NCBI RefSeq assembly: GCF_025943985.1
Contig: NZ_JAPCWE010000009.1
Location: 1 to 64,000 of the forward strand
Length of the DNA: 64,000 nucleotides
From: Anaerorudis cellulosivorans
GTDB taxonomy: Bacteria > Bacteroidota > Bacteroidia > Bacteroidales > Dysgonomonadaceae
Direction of reading: 5' to 3'
In this document: positions 23,050 through 32,225 of the stretch, in pieces
Position numbering within the stretch: the first letter of the stretch is position 1
Layout: each line of letters opens with the position of its first letter
The notes under the pieces: model-generated
What the model was told of the DNA's origin: nothing
Database searches by the model: none
Seen by the model: only the letters and a program-made list of their open reading frames with translations
Program-made: the position numbers and the translations under genes

Positions 23050-25677
23050 ATGCGATTTAGAAATTTATTTTTGGCGTTTTCGGTTTTCTTTTTGTTCGAT
23101 CTGTCTTTGCATGCCCAAGGAAATGAAATGCTGTTGCATGACGATTGGAAAGCGAAGCGGGCAAGCGAAATACTTGTCGATGGAACGGTGATTTCTTCGC
23201 CTGACTTCAATTTGGTAGGATGGATGGATGCGGTGGTACCCGGAACGGTGCTGACCACATTGTTGCATAATCAGGTGTTTCCGGATCCGTTTTTTGGCTT
23301 AAACAACGAGTTAATTCCGGATATTTATGATGTAGGTGCCGGATTTTATACGTTTTGGTTTCGTAAAACATTTTCACTGCCACGTGTTGAGGAAGGACAA
23401 GAAGTGTGGTTGAAATTCAGGGGGATCAACTATGCTGCCGATATTTTTCTCAATGGTCGCCGAATCAATCCGGATACGCATCGAGGAATGTTTTTACGCC
23501 AAAAATACAGGATTACTCCTTATATCAATAAGGAAGGGGTGAATATTTTGGCTGTGATCGTTCGACCTCCTTATTCTGTCGGTGAGGCAAATGGAGGACA
23601 AGGGGGCGATGGTACTATTGCCCGATCGGTTACCCAGCAGTATACTCCCGGTTGGGATTGGGTATGCCCGGTTCGCGATCGAAATACGGGAATTTGGGAT
23701 CGGGTTTCCCTTGAGATCACCGGAGACGTGGACTTGCGAAATCCTTTTGTAAAAACCTATGTACCCGGTAAGCGGCAGCCGGGAATACATCAGGAGCCGG
23801 CTTATCTTACTGTTTCTGCCGAACTCGTGAATGCATCTGATGTGGTTCAGAAAGGAAATCTGATTGCCGAGATTGATGGACGAATGTGGAAAATGCCGGT
23901 AGCGATTGAAGCGGGCAAATCGACGGTGTTTTCTTTTTCTGAAATTACAATGGAAAATCCCCGGCTTTGGTGGCCTAACGGTGTGGGAGAGCCTTTTTTA
24001 TATGACCTTCGACTTCGATTTGAGCAACAGGGAAAAATTGTCGACTGCGATACGGTTGCTTTTGGAATTCGGGAAACCGGCACCTATTTCGACGAAAAAG
24101 TCGGCGGACGCGTTTTTCTTGTTAATGGTCAAAAGATATTCATCAAAGGCGGAAATTGGATTTCTTCCGATTTGTTGTTGCGCCTTTCTCCCGAGCGTTA
24201 TGAATCCGAGGTGAAGATGCACGCGCAAATGAACATGAATATGATTCGTGTTTGGGGTGGTTCTATCACCGAGCGCCCCGAGTTTTACGATGCTTGCGAC
24301 AAGTATGGCATATTGGTTTGGCAGGATTTATGGATAACGGGCGACTGTAACGGGCGGTGGTATGATCCGCGAAAAAAAGAGTCTCAAGCTCGTCGCAGGG
24401 CTTACCCTGATGATCATACCCTGTTTCTTAATTCGGTTATCGATCAAATTAAAATGTTGCGCAATCATCCGAGCCTTTATTTATGGTGTGGAGGAAATGA
24501 ATTTCCACCTCTGGACGATATTCATGATCGACTTGTAGGCGAAATTTTTCCGGTATATGACGGTACTCGATATTATTTGAATGAATCGACCTCACTCGAT
24601 TTATCGCGACACGATATAGGCGGAGGTGGTGACGGTCCTTATGGGATACAAGAACCCGTTCGATTTTTTAATACCCCATCTTATCCTTTTAATCCCGAAA
24701 TCGGATCGGTGGGTATGCCCAATGGAGAAACCATGCGGAAAATGATGTCTGAAAAGGATTTGACTCCACCTGAAAATGATCGGCCGAATCCTGTGTGGCA
24801 ATATCACAAATACATAGGTTATGGTGAAACGATAGCCCGTTTTGGTCAAATACGCGGGATCGATGATTTTTGCAGAAAGGCTCAGGTGGTCAATTATGAG
24901 CAATATCGTGCATTGCAGGAAGGGTTTAATGCCGGCATGTGGAATAGGTACACAGGGATGCTGGTTTGGAAAAATCAAAATCCCTGGACAGCACTGCGAG
25001 GGCAGTTTTATGATGTTTTTCTCGACCAGAATGCCGGCTTTTACGGTTACATGCATGCTGCCCGCTCGCTTCACGTACAGTTGAACCTGAATGATTTTGC
25101 TCTTTGTGCCGTGAATCAAACGTTGATCGATGCCGTGAATCAAACGGTGGAAGCATATTTATTCGATATTAAAGGAAAGCTGTTGAGCAATCAACGTTTC
25201 CGGATGGATATTCCCGCTAATTCAGTTCGGGTTGCTGGAAAAGCCGATTTTGCGAAAAAGCCGACAGGGCTTTATTTTCTAAGACTGGTATTGAAAAACG
25301 AGAAAGGCGAAATTGTAGACGAAAACCTGTATTGGTTGACAAATAAACCCACGGATTTGCGGGAATTGCAAACGTTGGCTGATGCTTCTCTTCAACTTAA
25401 GATTAAAAAAGACGATAGGGGAAAAAGTGTAGCTACCATTAAAAATACCGGTTCCGAAACCGCTTTTTTTATTCGGTTGAAAGTTTGGAACGCAACTACA
25501 AACCAAATTGTTGCTCCTGTTTTTTTCAGCGATAATTATTTCACTCTTTTCCCCGGTGAACAAAAAAATCTTGATGTCGATTTTTCAGTCCTGCCAGTGG
25601 AATTAATAGATGACACCAATTTAGTTCTTCAAGCAGAATTAGGAAACGGAAGAACAGTAGAAATACCCATTCAATAA
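23050..25677 (+). CDS. Glycoside hydrolase family 2, glucosaminidase/mannosidase-like
   Basis: An 875-residue secreted enzyme with a signal peptide (about 1-22, LFLAFSVFFLFDLSLHAQ). The order is sugar-binding jelly roll (about 30-215), Ig-like domain (about 225-345), TIM barrel (about 350-690) and C-terminal beta domains (about 700-875). The acid/base is Glu484 in LWCGGNEFPP; the probable nucleophile is Glu550 in FNPEIGSVG. The pattern resembles exo-beta-glucosaminidase and mannosidase members more than beta-galactosidases. An 8-residue tandem duplication AVNQTLID / AVNQTVEA lies near residue 690. A 456-bp leader region separates it from susC. The substrate is inferred only loosely. Confidence 0.82.
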   Translation: MRFRNLFLAFSVFFLFDLSLHAQGNEMLLHDDWKAKRASEILVDGTVISSPDFNLVGWMDAVVPGTVLTTLLHNQVFPDPFFGLNNELIPDIYDVGAGFYTFWFRKTFSLPRVEEGQEVWLKFRGINYAADIFLNGRRINPDTHRGMFLRQKYRITPYINKEGVNILAVIVRPPYSVGEANGGQGGDGTIARSVTQQYTPGWDWVCPVRDRNTGIWDRVSLEITGDVDLRNPFVKTYVPGKRQPGIHQEPAYLTVSAELVNASDVVQKGNLIAEIDGRMWKMPVAIEAGKSTVFSFSEITMENPRLWWPNGVGEPFLYDLRLRFEQQGKIVDCDTVAFGIRETGTYFDEKVGGRVFLVNGQKIFIKGGNWISSDLLLRLSPERYESEVKMHAQMNMNMIRVWGGSITERPEFYDACDKYGILVWQDLWITGDCNGRWYDPRKKESQARRRAYPDDHTLFLNSVIDQIKMLRNHPSLYLWCGGNEFPPLDDIHDRLVGEIFPVYDGTRYYLNESTSLDLSRHDIGGGGDGPYGIQEPVRFFNTPSYPFNPEIGSVGMPNGETMRKMMSEKDLTPPENDRPNPVWQYHKYIGYGETIARFGQIRGIDDFCRKAQVVNYEQYRALQEGFNAGMWNRYTGMLVWKNQNPWTALRGQFYDVFLDQNAGFYGYMHAARSLHVQLNLNDFALCAVNQTLIDAVNQTVEAYLFDIKGKLLSNQRFRMDIPANSVRVAGKADFAKKPTGLYFLRLVLKNEKGEIVDENLYWLTNKPTDLRELQTLADASLQLKIKKDDRGKSVATIKNTGSETAFFIRLKVWNATTNQIVAPVFFSDNYFTLFPGEQKNLDVDFSVLPVELIDDTNLVLQAELGNGRTVEIPIQ

Positions 25678-25723
25678 AAAACGATCAAAAGATGAAAGGG
25701 ACTATAATTTAACAGTTTCTATA

Positions 25724-25762
25724 TTAATCATTATCTGATAAGTAGATGATAATTAATTTTAT
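25724..25762 (+). terminator. Possible terminator of the GH2 gene
   Basis: Arms 25724-25736 and 25744-25756 pair at 12 of 13 positions around a 7-nt loop and are followed by a short T-rich tract. The stem is AT-rich and therefore weak. Confidence 0.45.
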
Positions 25763-25788
25763 TTATAATATTTTATGTTAATATGGTA

Positions 25789-25818
25789 TTGTTTATTTTT
25801 TTAAATGCTATATCTTTG
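25789..25818 (+). promoter_or_regulatory. susC promoter
   Basis: TTG (25789-25791) and TATCTTTG (25811-25818) are 19 nt apart, a full match to the phylum consensus. The transcript should start near 25825. Confidence 0.6.
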
Positions 25819-25922
25819 TGACGTTATGTATAAAAAAAGTTACGTTTTGGTTATATAATCTCTTTTAAAACCGTATATAATTTGATCACATGAGGAATTT
25901 TGTTATTATTAATCGATAAAAG

Positions 25923-25947
25923 TACCTAAAACAGTAGTTTTTAGGTA
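25923..25947 (+). promoter_or_regulatory. Hairpin in the susC leader
   Basis: TACCTAAAA pairs perfectly with TTTTAGGTA around a 7-nt loop. It lies about 100 nt into the leader and has no clean T tract; it may be an attenuator or a regulator-binding structure. Confidence 0.45.
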
Positions 25948-25996
25948 TGTATTATTTTATAAACCAATTTTAAATTAATTTAAAAACCACAAGAGT

Positions 25997-26056
25997 ATGA
26001 AAAGAAAGAAAATTTTAGTTTGTTGCCCGATTATTGGCAGGAGAGTACAAAATTGA
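25997..26056 (+). CDS. 19-residue leader ORF upstream of susC
   Basis: An ATG preceded by AAGAG opens MKRKKILVCCPIIGRRVQN and then a stop. It is very basic, with two adjacent cysteines. It lies inside the predicted susC transcript, 77 nt before the susC ATG. It could be a translated leader peptide or chance; no homolog is recognised. Confidence 0.25.
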   Translation: MKRKKILVCCPIIGRRVQN

Positions 26057-26133
26057 TTTAAATCAATCTTTTAATTTTGGCTTTTACCTATTAATTTCAG
26101 TAAATTATTTAAAACAATTAAAACTAAAAGAGG

Positions 26134-29100
26134 ATGAAAATGAAAAATCTTTTTGCCCTTAAAGGCATTCTGACATTCATTATGAGTGTCGCTGCCTTTA
26201 CTGTTTTTGCCCAAAATATAACCGTAAGCGGAACGGTGACGGATGATACCGGTATGCCGGTTATAGGGGCTACAGTTGTTGTGGTAGAGACTCCTACCAA
26301 AGGGACGGTAACCGATCTTGATGGAAATTACACCTTAAAAGATGTACCATCGAATGCAACATTGCGGTTCAGTTTTGTGGGATTGAAAACACAGATTGTT
26401 CCTGTCAATGGTCGAACTAAAATTGATGTTGTTCTGGCTCAAGATACAGAAGTTCTGCAAGAAGTGGTAGTAACGGCATTGGGAATGAAGCGTGAGCAGA
26501 AAGCTTTGGGATACGCCATGACAGAATTCAGCGGTGACGAATTGAACGTTAATGTAATTAATCCCGTAAATGCTTTGCAGGGGAAAGTTGCCGGAGTAGA
26601 AATCGCGAATTCTGATGGAGGAATGTTTGGTTCTACGAAAATATTGATTCGAGGTGCTTCAACTCTCGGTAAAAATAATCAACCTATTTACGTTGTCGAC
26701 GGTATCATTCTCGATAATAATATATCTAAATCGGGAGATGCAGATTGGGATCAATCAGCCAATGATTATGGTAATGAATTAAAGAACCTTAACCCTGCTG
26801 ATTTCGAAACAGTGTCGGTATTGAAAGGGGCAGCTGCAACAGCTTTGTATGGATCCAGAGGGTTAAACGGAGTGGTATTGATCACCACAAAAAGTGGTAA
26901 AGCACGAAAAGGTATCGGGATTCAAGTTTCTCAAACGCTAGGTACCGATTATGTTTATGCCCAGCCACGTTTTCAAAATGTTTACGGTGACGGAGCATTA
27001 TCCGGTTATGTGGATTATGGGGAAAGGGATGCCGAGGGAAATTATTATCGTTTTGATAATCAGCGACAATTTATGTTGAATGAGAAGGGGGAACATACTT
27101 TAATAGGTGATTGGCAAGGATTGGGATTTGGCCCTAAATTTGATGGTTCGCCTATTGAGTATTATGATCATTCCATAAGGCCCTATTCGGCGGTTAAAAA
27201 TAATTTTAAAGATACGTATGATTTGGGATTCAATTCGACTACCAATATTGCTATAACCGGAGGTAACGATAAAACTACTTTTTATACGTCGTTATCTTAT
27301 ATGTATCGAACGGGTACGTTGCCAAACAACAAATTTGAAAGATTTACAGGGTTAGCCAAAACTTCTCATAATATAACGGACAAGGTAAATTTGGAAGCAT
27401 CTGTCTCTTTTGCAAATTCGTTGCCTCAAAATCCTCAACCTAATGTTGGGGAAAATTATATCGACGGGACGTGGTCGCGTGCGTACGATCCGGATTTGTT
27501 GAAAAAGAAATATAAAGGTGTTCATGGCGGACTTGCTTCAACTGATTATGGAGATGAATATGGCTCTATACCTGGTAAAGGAACCTGGTGGAGGATTTAT
27601 GAGAACAACTATCCGAGAAAGGAAACCGCTGTGAGACCTACCATTACCTTAAGAGCCACTCTTACCGATTGGTTGGATTTCAGAGCAGAAGGAAACTACA
27701 ATTATTATTATACCCGAAGCGAATCGAAAGAGTTGGGTAGTGGCTATGCTAACGAAGGCGGCTATTATGCGATAGATATGTATACAAAAGAACAAACCAA
27801 TCTGAATGCCACATTCAATGCATTAAAAAATTTCGAAAATTGGACTTTAGGTGGTTTCATTAGAGGCGAATATTTCAATAACTTTGAACAATATAGCCGA
27901 TTAAATACCAATGGTGGATTAATCGTTCCGGGACAATATTTCATTGAAAATTCAAAAAGCAGTGTAAGTTATCAAGGATACATTGGTGGTAGAAAACGAA
28001 TGTATTCGATTGCTTCAGCAATCAATGCAAGCTGGAATGATCAAATCTTTTTGGATATTACAGGGAGAAACGACTGGTCGTCGGCTCTTGTATATACCGA
28101 TGGTCACGGGACTTTTTCTTATTTCTATCCTTCGGTTTCCGGTTCGTGGTTGGTGCATAATACCTTTGATTTGCCGGAATGGATTTCTTTCTTAAAAGTG
28201 CGCGGATCTTGGGCTCAGGTTGGTAATGATACTGAACCGTATATGATTAATACGGCTTATTCATTGGAAACTTCAAATACGGTGAATGGTAAAGTGTATT
28301 CGCTTAAACTGCCTTCAACGGTATATGATGCAAATTTAAAACCTGAACGTAAAAATGCATGGGAAGTGGGACTTGACTGGCGCATCCTTAATAATCGAAT
28401 CGCTCTTGATGTAGCATATTATAAGGAAAATACGTATGACCAGATCATGTCGATTGCCGTTCCTTATGTATCCGGCATCAGTAATCAGCTTATTAATGCA
28501 GGAAATATTCAAAATAAAGGTATAGAATTGACGTTGAATACCGTTCCTTATACTTCTAACGATTTGGAATGGACACTGGATTTCACGTATACTAAAAATG
28601 ATAATAAAATTGTTGACTTGCATGAAAATGTTGCTAACTATATTACTTTAACCGGAACGCCCGATTACGGGAATTACCGAATTGGTTCGGTGGCAAAAGT
28701 AGGTGCTTCTTATGGCATACTGATGTCGGATTCCAAAATGGCTATTGATGAGAAGTCGGGGTTGCCGATTCTTCGCTGGAATGATAACCATCGAGCTGCC
28801 TATTATGCCCGTAGCGGAAAAGTTGAGGAAGTTGGATCGATGATTCCTGATTTTTTGGGATCAGTATCTACCGGAATTCGTTATAAAAATTGGAATTTAC
28901 GCGGCTCTGTCGACATGCGTTTTGGTGGATTAGTTGCTTCTTACGGATCTCGTTACGGTACTGCTTACGGGTATACCGAAGCGTCGTTGAAATATTCTGC
29001 TCCCGAGTATGGGGGAGTAACCTGGAAGTCGAAGTTTGACGGATTGACGTATTATGATGGCGTTATTCCTGATGGTATTTTTCCGGCGGGGACGAAAATC

Positions 29101-29520
29101 ACAATACCTAATCCTCCCGACCCTAAGAATCCTTTTTATACAGTTGCCGAAGGTGGAGAAACATTTCAATCTTTATATGAAAAAGGAATAGTTGAACCTA
29201 CGCATGCTTCAGCATGGCATTATCGCGTAAACAATTGGGGATCGGGTGTTGTCAATGATAATTGGGTTTCAGAACTTAATTATATTGCTTTGCGTGAGGT
29301 AACGCTTAGTTACCAGGTTTCTCAATCTTTTGCCCGCATGATGGGAGCAACAAGTATGAATCTTTCACTCTCAGGGCATAATTTGGGCTATTTATTGAAT
29401 AATATGCCGAATGGCGAAAATCCCGAAGCTGTTCGAGGCACTTCAGCTTCCGAATTTCGCGTACGAACATTTTCCGGATTTACTGCATCTTATATGTTCA
29501 CGATAAATGTGGGTTTTTAA
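26134..29520 (+). CDS. SusC/RagA-family TonB-dependent outer-membrane transporter
   Basis: A 1128-residue importer of oligosaccharides or other nutrients. It has a signal peptide (about 1-27), a carboxypeptidase-like regulatory domain (about 30-105, TVSGTVTDDTGMPVIGATV), a TonB box region (EVVVTALG), a plug domain (about 125-240, GKVAGVEI ... DIGG-type IRGASTLG, PIYVVDGI) and a 22-strand barrel to the C-terminal FTINVGF. No STN domain is present, so it should not signal to an anti-sigma factor. It pairs with the SusD-like lipoprotein 40 bp downstream, and the two form a pedal-bin import complex in the outer membrane. The ligand is unknown. Confidence 0.95.
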   Translation: MKMKNLFALKGILTFIMSVAAFTVFAQNITVSGTVTDDTGMPVIGATVVVVETPTKGTVTDLDGNYTLKDVPSNATLRFSFVGLKTQIVPVNGRTKIDVVLAQDTEVLQEVVVTALGMKREQKALGYAMTEFSGDELNVNVINPVNALQGKVAGVEIANSDGGMFGSTKILIRGASTLGKNNQPIYVVDGIILDNNISKSGDADWDQSANDYGNELKNLNPADFETVSVLKGAAATALYGSRGLNGVVLITTKSGKARKGIGIQVSQTLGTDYVYAQPRFQNVYGDGALSGYVDYGERDAEGNYYRFDNQRQFMLNEKGEHTLIGDWQGLGFGPKFDGSPIEYYDHSIRPYSAVKNNFKDTYDLGFNSTTNIAITGGNDKTTFYTSLSYMYRTGTLPNNKFERFTGLAKTSHNITDKVNLEASVSFANSLPQNPQPNVGENYIDGTWSRAYDPDLLKKKYKGVHGGLASTDYGDEYGSIPGKGTWWRIYENNYPRKETAVRPTITLRATLTDWLDFRAEGNYNYYYTRSESKELGSGYANEGGYYAIDMYTKEQTNLNATFNALKNFENWTLGGFIRGEYFNNFEQYSRLNTNGGLIVPGQYFIENSKSSVSYQGYIGGRKRMYSIASAINASWNDQIFLDITGRNDWSSALVYTDGHGTFSYFYPSVSGSWLVHNTFDLPEWISFLKVRGSWAQVGNDTEPYMINTAYSLETSNTVNGKVYSLKLPSTVYDANLKPERKNAWEVGLDWRILNNRIALDVAYYKENTYDQIMSIAVPYVSGISNQLINAGNIQNKGIELTLNTVPYTSNDLEWTLDFTYTKNDNKIVDLHENVANYITLTGTPDYGNYRIGSVAKVGASYGILMSDSKMAIDEKSGLPILRWNDNHRAAYYARSGKVEEVGSMIPDFLGSVSTGIRYKNWNLRGSVDMRFGGLVASYGSRYGTAYGYTEASLKYSAPEYGGVTWKSKFDGLTYYDGVIPDGIFPAGTKITIPNPPDPKNPFYTVAEGGETFQSLYEKGIVEPTHASAWHYRVNNWGSGVVNDNWVSELNYIALREVTLSYQVSQSFARMMGATSMNLSLSGHNLGYLLNNMPNGENPEAVRGTSASEFRVRTFSGFTASYMFTINVGF

Positions 29521-29560
29521 TCTTAAGGTTTAATGAATCACTATATAAATTGAATGTAAA

Positions 29561-31444
29561 ATGAAAAAAATAAAATACTTATTGACGATAATTTTGAGCT
29601 GCTTGTTAGTAGTGGGAACGAGTTGTCGCGACGATATGGCAGATATCAATACAAATCCGTCACAAGTTGTAAAAGGTAATATTCCCTATCTTTTTGCTCA
29701 AGCGGTTATCGAATTTGAACCATCGGGTTATCTTTATTGGTTTTATAATGCAGCGATGACCTATCGATGGGGACAGATGGGAGTCCCAACCGGCGGATTT
29801 ACTTCTACCTATACGGAAACTACTGCTACTGGTGATCAAGGATATCAATATATTCGGGTTTTGAATTATGCGCGTGATATCCAACACCTGAGATCGACAA
29901 TGTCGGAAGAGGAGTCGGCAAAGTATGCCAGTCTCTCAGCATGTGTGGATATCCTTACCGTTTATTTGGGAATTTTTGACAGTGACATGTATGGGGATCG
30001 TCCTTTCACTGAAGCTTCCATGGCTCGTTATGGAGGGACGCTAACGCCGAAATACGATAAAATAGAAGACTTATATACCTTATGGGTGGGTATGCTGGAT
30101 AATGCCATTACAACGTTGACTACCGCCGAAAATCAAATTTTTCCTCATACACAGGATGTTATTTATAATGGGGATGTCTCCAAATGGGCTAAATTGGCCA
30201 ACTCTTTGAAGTTGAAGATTGCTGTCAGATTACTTTCGCAGAAAAAAGAACAAGCGCTGACGATTGCTTCGGATGTGGCTGCTGCTTCTTGTGGCGTTCT
30301 GGATGGTAGAGACGATGATTTTCTTTTCAATAAAGCTAATGCTATAGCTAAAGATGATGGGGACAAAGTTTACCATTGGAATCAAACCTTTTTAACCGGT
30401 ATGGCATCGAGTCAGAGAGTGGTAAATTTTATGTTGAGAAATAAAGATCCACGGGTGCGCTTCTTTTATCGGAAAAATGAGTGGAATTCAAAGATTGTTC
30501 AGGGATTTTTTGACGCCGATAAGAATATTCCCGCCTATATTCTCGAAAATGTGAATTATTCTGTTGTTGACGGCAAAAAGAAATTCGAATCTTGGAAAGG
30601 ATTAGGTGAACCATGGGTGAGATATTATGGTTTGCCTGTTGAAATGGATGCCGGAAATAATGTTGCTTATGCCGATTATTTCGATTATGCCAACAGATGT
30701 AGATTAACCAACGAACGAGCTGCTTACATGCCTTTTTCTCAATTCCAGCAGGAAATGATTATTGGAAGATATGACTTTACGCTTCCAACACTACCCGGAG
30801 ATCCGATTATTCAAGATACAGAAGATGTTCCATGGTATGGAATGTACATGTCGACAGCGGAGGTAAATTTGTATTTGGCCGAATTCAAATTATTGGGAGC
30901 CAATCTCCCCAAAACTGCTGAAGAATATTTTAATAAAGGGGTTAGGGCCTCGGTTGAAGAATACGATCGACTGGCGTCTTTGAACAAAATTCCCTATTAT
31001 GGGAAAACCTACGATTATGATCCTAATGAAAAAGTGATCGATCTTAAAGCAGGAGAAATTGAAGCCATGTTGACTAATACGGATTATCAATTGACCGGTA
31101 ATACGACATCTGATCTTGAGAAAGTTTATGTTCAACAGTTGATTCATTTTACTTTATTTCCCGATGATCAATTTGTTACTGTACGTCGTTCCGGATGTCC
31201 CAAAGAGGAGTCTAATCTGATCAGATGGGAAAACTTTTCTCCTCTTGTTCCCAATAATGCTATTCCGCGTCGTTTTGAAGTCCCTGCTCCTTCACCTACA
31301 GATAAGATGTATCAAATATTATTAGATTCTTATCGATCGCAAGGGTTTACTCCGGGTTCAAATCAACCGGGTACGTTGTTGAATTCCGAAAGAGTTTGGC
31401 AGGATAAAGGTGCTCCTCAATTTGGAGAAGGTCCCAAACAATAA
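29561..31444 (+). CDS. SusD/RagB-family nutrient-binding lipoprotein
   Basis: A 627-residue surface lipoprotein. The signal peptide ends in a lipobox (VVGTSC, Cys near residue 22) followed by RDDMADINTNPSQV, the start pattern of the SusD-like subfamily 2. The helical TPR-like core (about 80-330) includes YASLSACVDILTVYLGIFDSDMYGDRPFTEA (read in parts) and the KWAKLANSLKLKIAVRL motif. It covers the SusC pore and captures substrate. A perfect terminator follows, so susC-susD form a two-gene transcript separate from the downstream hydrolases. Confidence 0.93.
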   Translation: MKKIKYLLTIILSCLLVVGTSCRDDMADINTNPSQVVKGNIPYLFAQAVIEFEPSGYLYWFYNAAMTYRWGQMGVPTGGFTSTYTETTATGDQGYQYIRVLNYARDIQHLRSTMSEEESAKYASLSACVDILTVYLGIFDSDMYGDRPFTEASMARYGGTLTPKYDKIEDLYTLWVGMLDNAITTLTTAENQIFPHTQDVIYNGDVSKWAKLANSLKLKIAVRLLSQKKEQALTIASDVAAASCGVLDGRDDDFLFNKANAIAKDDGDKVYHWNQTFLTGMASSQRVVNFMLRNKDPRVRFFYRKNEWNSKIVQGFFDADKNIPAYILENVNYSVVDGKKKFESWKGLGEPWVRYYGLPVEMDAGNNVAYADYFDYANRCRLTNERAAYMPFSQFQQEMIIGRYDFTLPTLPGDPIIQDTEDVPWYGMYMSTAEVNLYLAEFKLLGANLPKTAEEYFNKGVRASVEEYDRLASLNKIPYYGKTYDYDPNEKVIDLKAGEIEAMLTNTDYQLTGNTTSDLEKVYVQQLIHFTLFPDDQFVTVRRSGCPKEESNLIRWENFSPLVPNNAIPRRFEVPAPSPTDKMYQILLDSYRSQGFTPGSNQPGTLLNSERVWQDKGAPQFGEGPKQ

Positions 31445-31464
31445 AGTTATATGATTTCTTTTAT

Positions 31465-31502
31465 AAATCAGGGCTGATAAAAAATCGGCTCTGATTTTTT
31501 TG
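31465..31502 (+). terminator. Terminator of susC-susD
   Basis: A 14-bp stem with G-U pairs (31465-31478 with 31484-31497) closes an A5 loop and is followed by T7. Confidence 0.85.
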
Positions 31503-31518
31503 TTTAGTGCCTAATGAT

Positions 31519-31526
31519 TATTTTTG
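31519..31526 (+). promoter_or_regulatory. Promoter of the GH29-GH3 operon
   Basis: TATTTTTG matches TAnnTTTG, with TTG at 31500-31502 upstream (16-nt spacing, a little short). It lies between the susD terminator and the next gene, 35 nt before its ATG. Confidence 0.45.
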
Positions 31527-31560
31527 TGTCATGCATTAAGTTATTAATTTTTGATAATCG

Positions 31561-32208
31561 ATGAGCAAAAAAATTAAATATCTTCTTTTAATAATCTTGA
31601 CATGTTGTTCGTTTGTTTTAAATGCACAGAAAAAGCGTGTTTTCCTTTTTGAGGAATACACAAATGGATCGGTACTTCTCAAAAATGGGTCAAAAGTATC
31701 CGTCTTGCTTAATTATGATGCTTCAAACCGTAAAATGATGTTTAAACAGGATAATATGGAATTGATTCTGGTTAATGGTGATCAGATTGATACGGTTTAT
31801 ATCGACAATAGGAAGTTTGTCCCGATCGGAGATAGTTTTAGAGAAGTTGTTTCACTCGAAAATGGATTGGTTTTTATTGATTGGTCATTGAAAAATGCAT
31901 ACAGAGGATATAAAGGAGCTTATGGTCAACTATCTCAGGCTAAAGTTGAGGTCATCAATACAGCCGAATTGACCCATGATCTATATGAAAATCAATATGC
32001 TGAAGTTTATGAACTAAAAAATGCGAATGCGTATGAATTTTATCATAAAGGTCGATTTGTAAGATGTAAGAAAATGAAAGATGTTCTAAAGGTATTTCCC
32101 GGTCAGAAAGATTCCATTCAACTTTATATAAAAAAAGAAAGAATTAACTTCAGTAATGTTACAGATGCATTGAAACTCATTGACTATTGCTTAGGCTTTA
32201 AATTATAG
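31561..32208 (+). CDS. Secreted protein of unknown function in the sugar-utilisation operon
   Basis: A 215-residue protein not recognised as a named family. It has a signal peptide (about 1-22, LLLIILTCCSFVLNAQ) and no lipobox at the cut. The N-terminal half is beta-rich (FEEYTNGSVLLKNGSKVSVLLNYD, read in parts) with a repeated pattern around residues 30-95. The C-terminal half is charged and ends in a helix (VTDALKLIDYCLGF). It overlaps the next coding region only at the fucosidase leader and sits first in an operon with GH29 and GH3, so it may bind glycan or help the enzymes. That role is inference. Confidence 0.7.
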   Translation: MSKKIKYLLLIILTCCSFVLNAQKKRVFLFEEYTNGSVLLKNGSKVSVLLNYDASNRKMMFKQDNMELILVNGDQIDTVYIDNRKFVPIGDSFREVVSLENGLVFIDWSLKNAYRGYKGAYGQLSQAKVEVINTAELTHDLYENQYAEVYELKNANAYEFYHKGRFVRCKKMKDVLKVFPGQKDSIQLYIKKERINFSNVTDALKLIDYCLGFKL

Positions 32209-32225
32209 TGTTAATAAAGAGTAAA

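Larger units (their letters stand above)
25678..26133. other. Long susC leader region
   Basis: This 456-bp AT-rich region holds, in order, a weak terminator hairpin after GH2 (25724), a good promoter (25789-25818), a hairpin (25923-25947) and a 19-codon ORF (25997-26056). The predicted untranslated leader of susC is about 310 nt. Confidence 0.6.

Noticed and set aside
23050-25677. LacZ-type beta-galactosidase
   Set aside because: The domain order and the CGGNEF and FNPEIGS motifs fit the glucosaminidase/mannosidase side of GH2 better.
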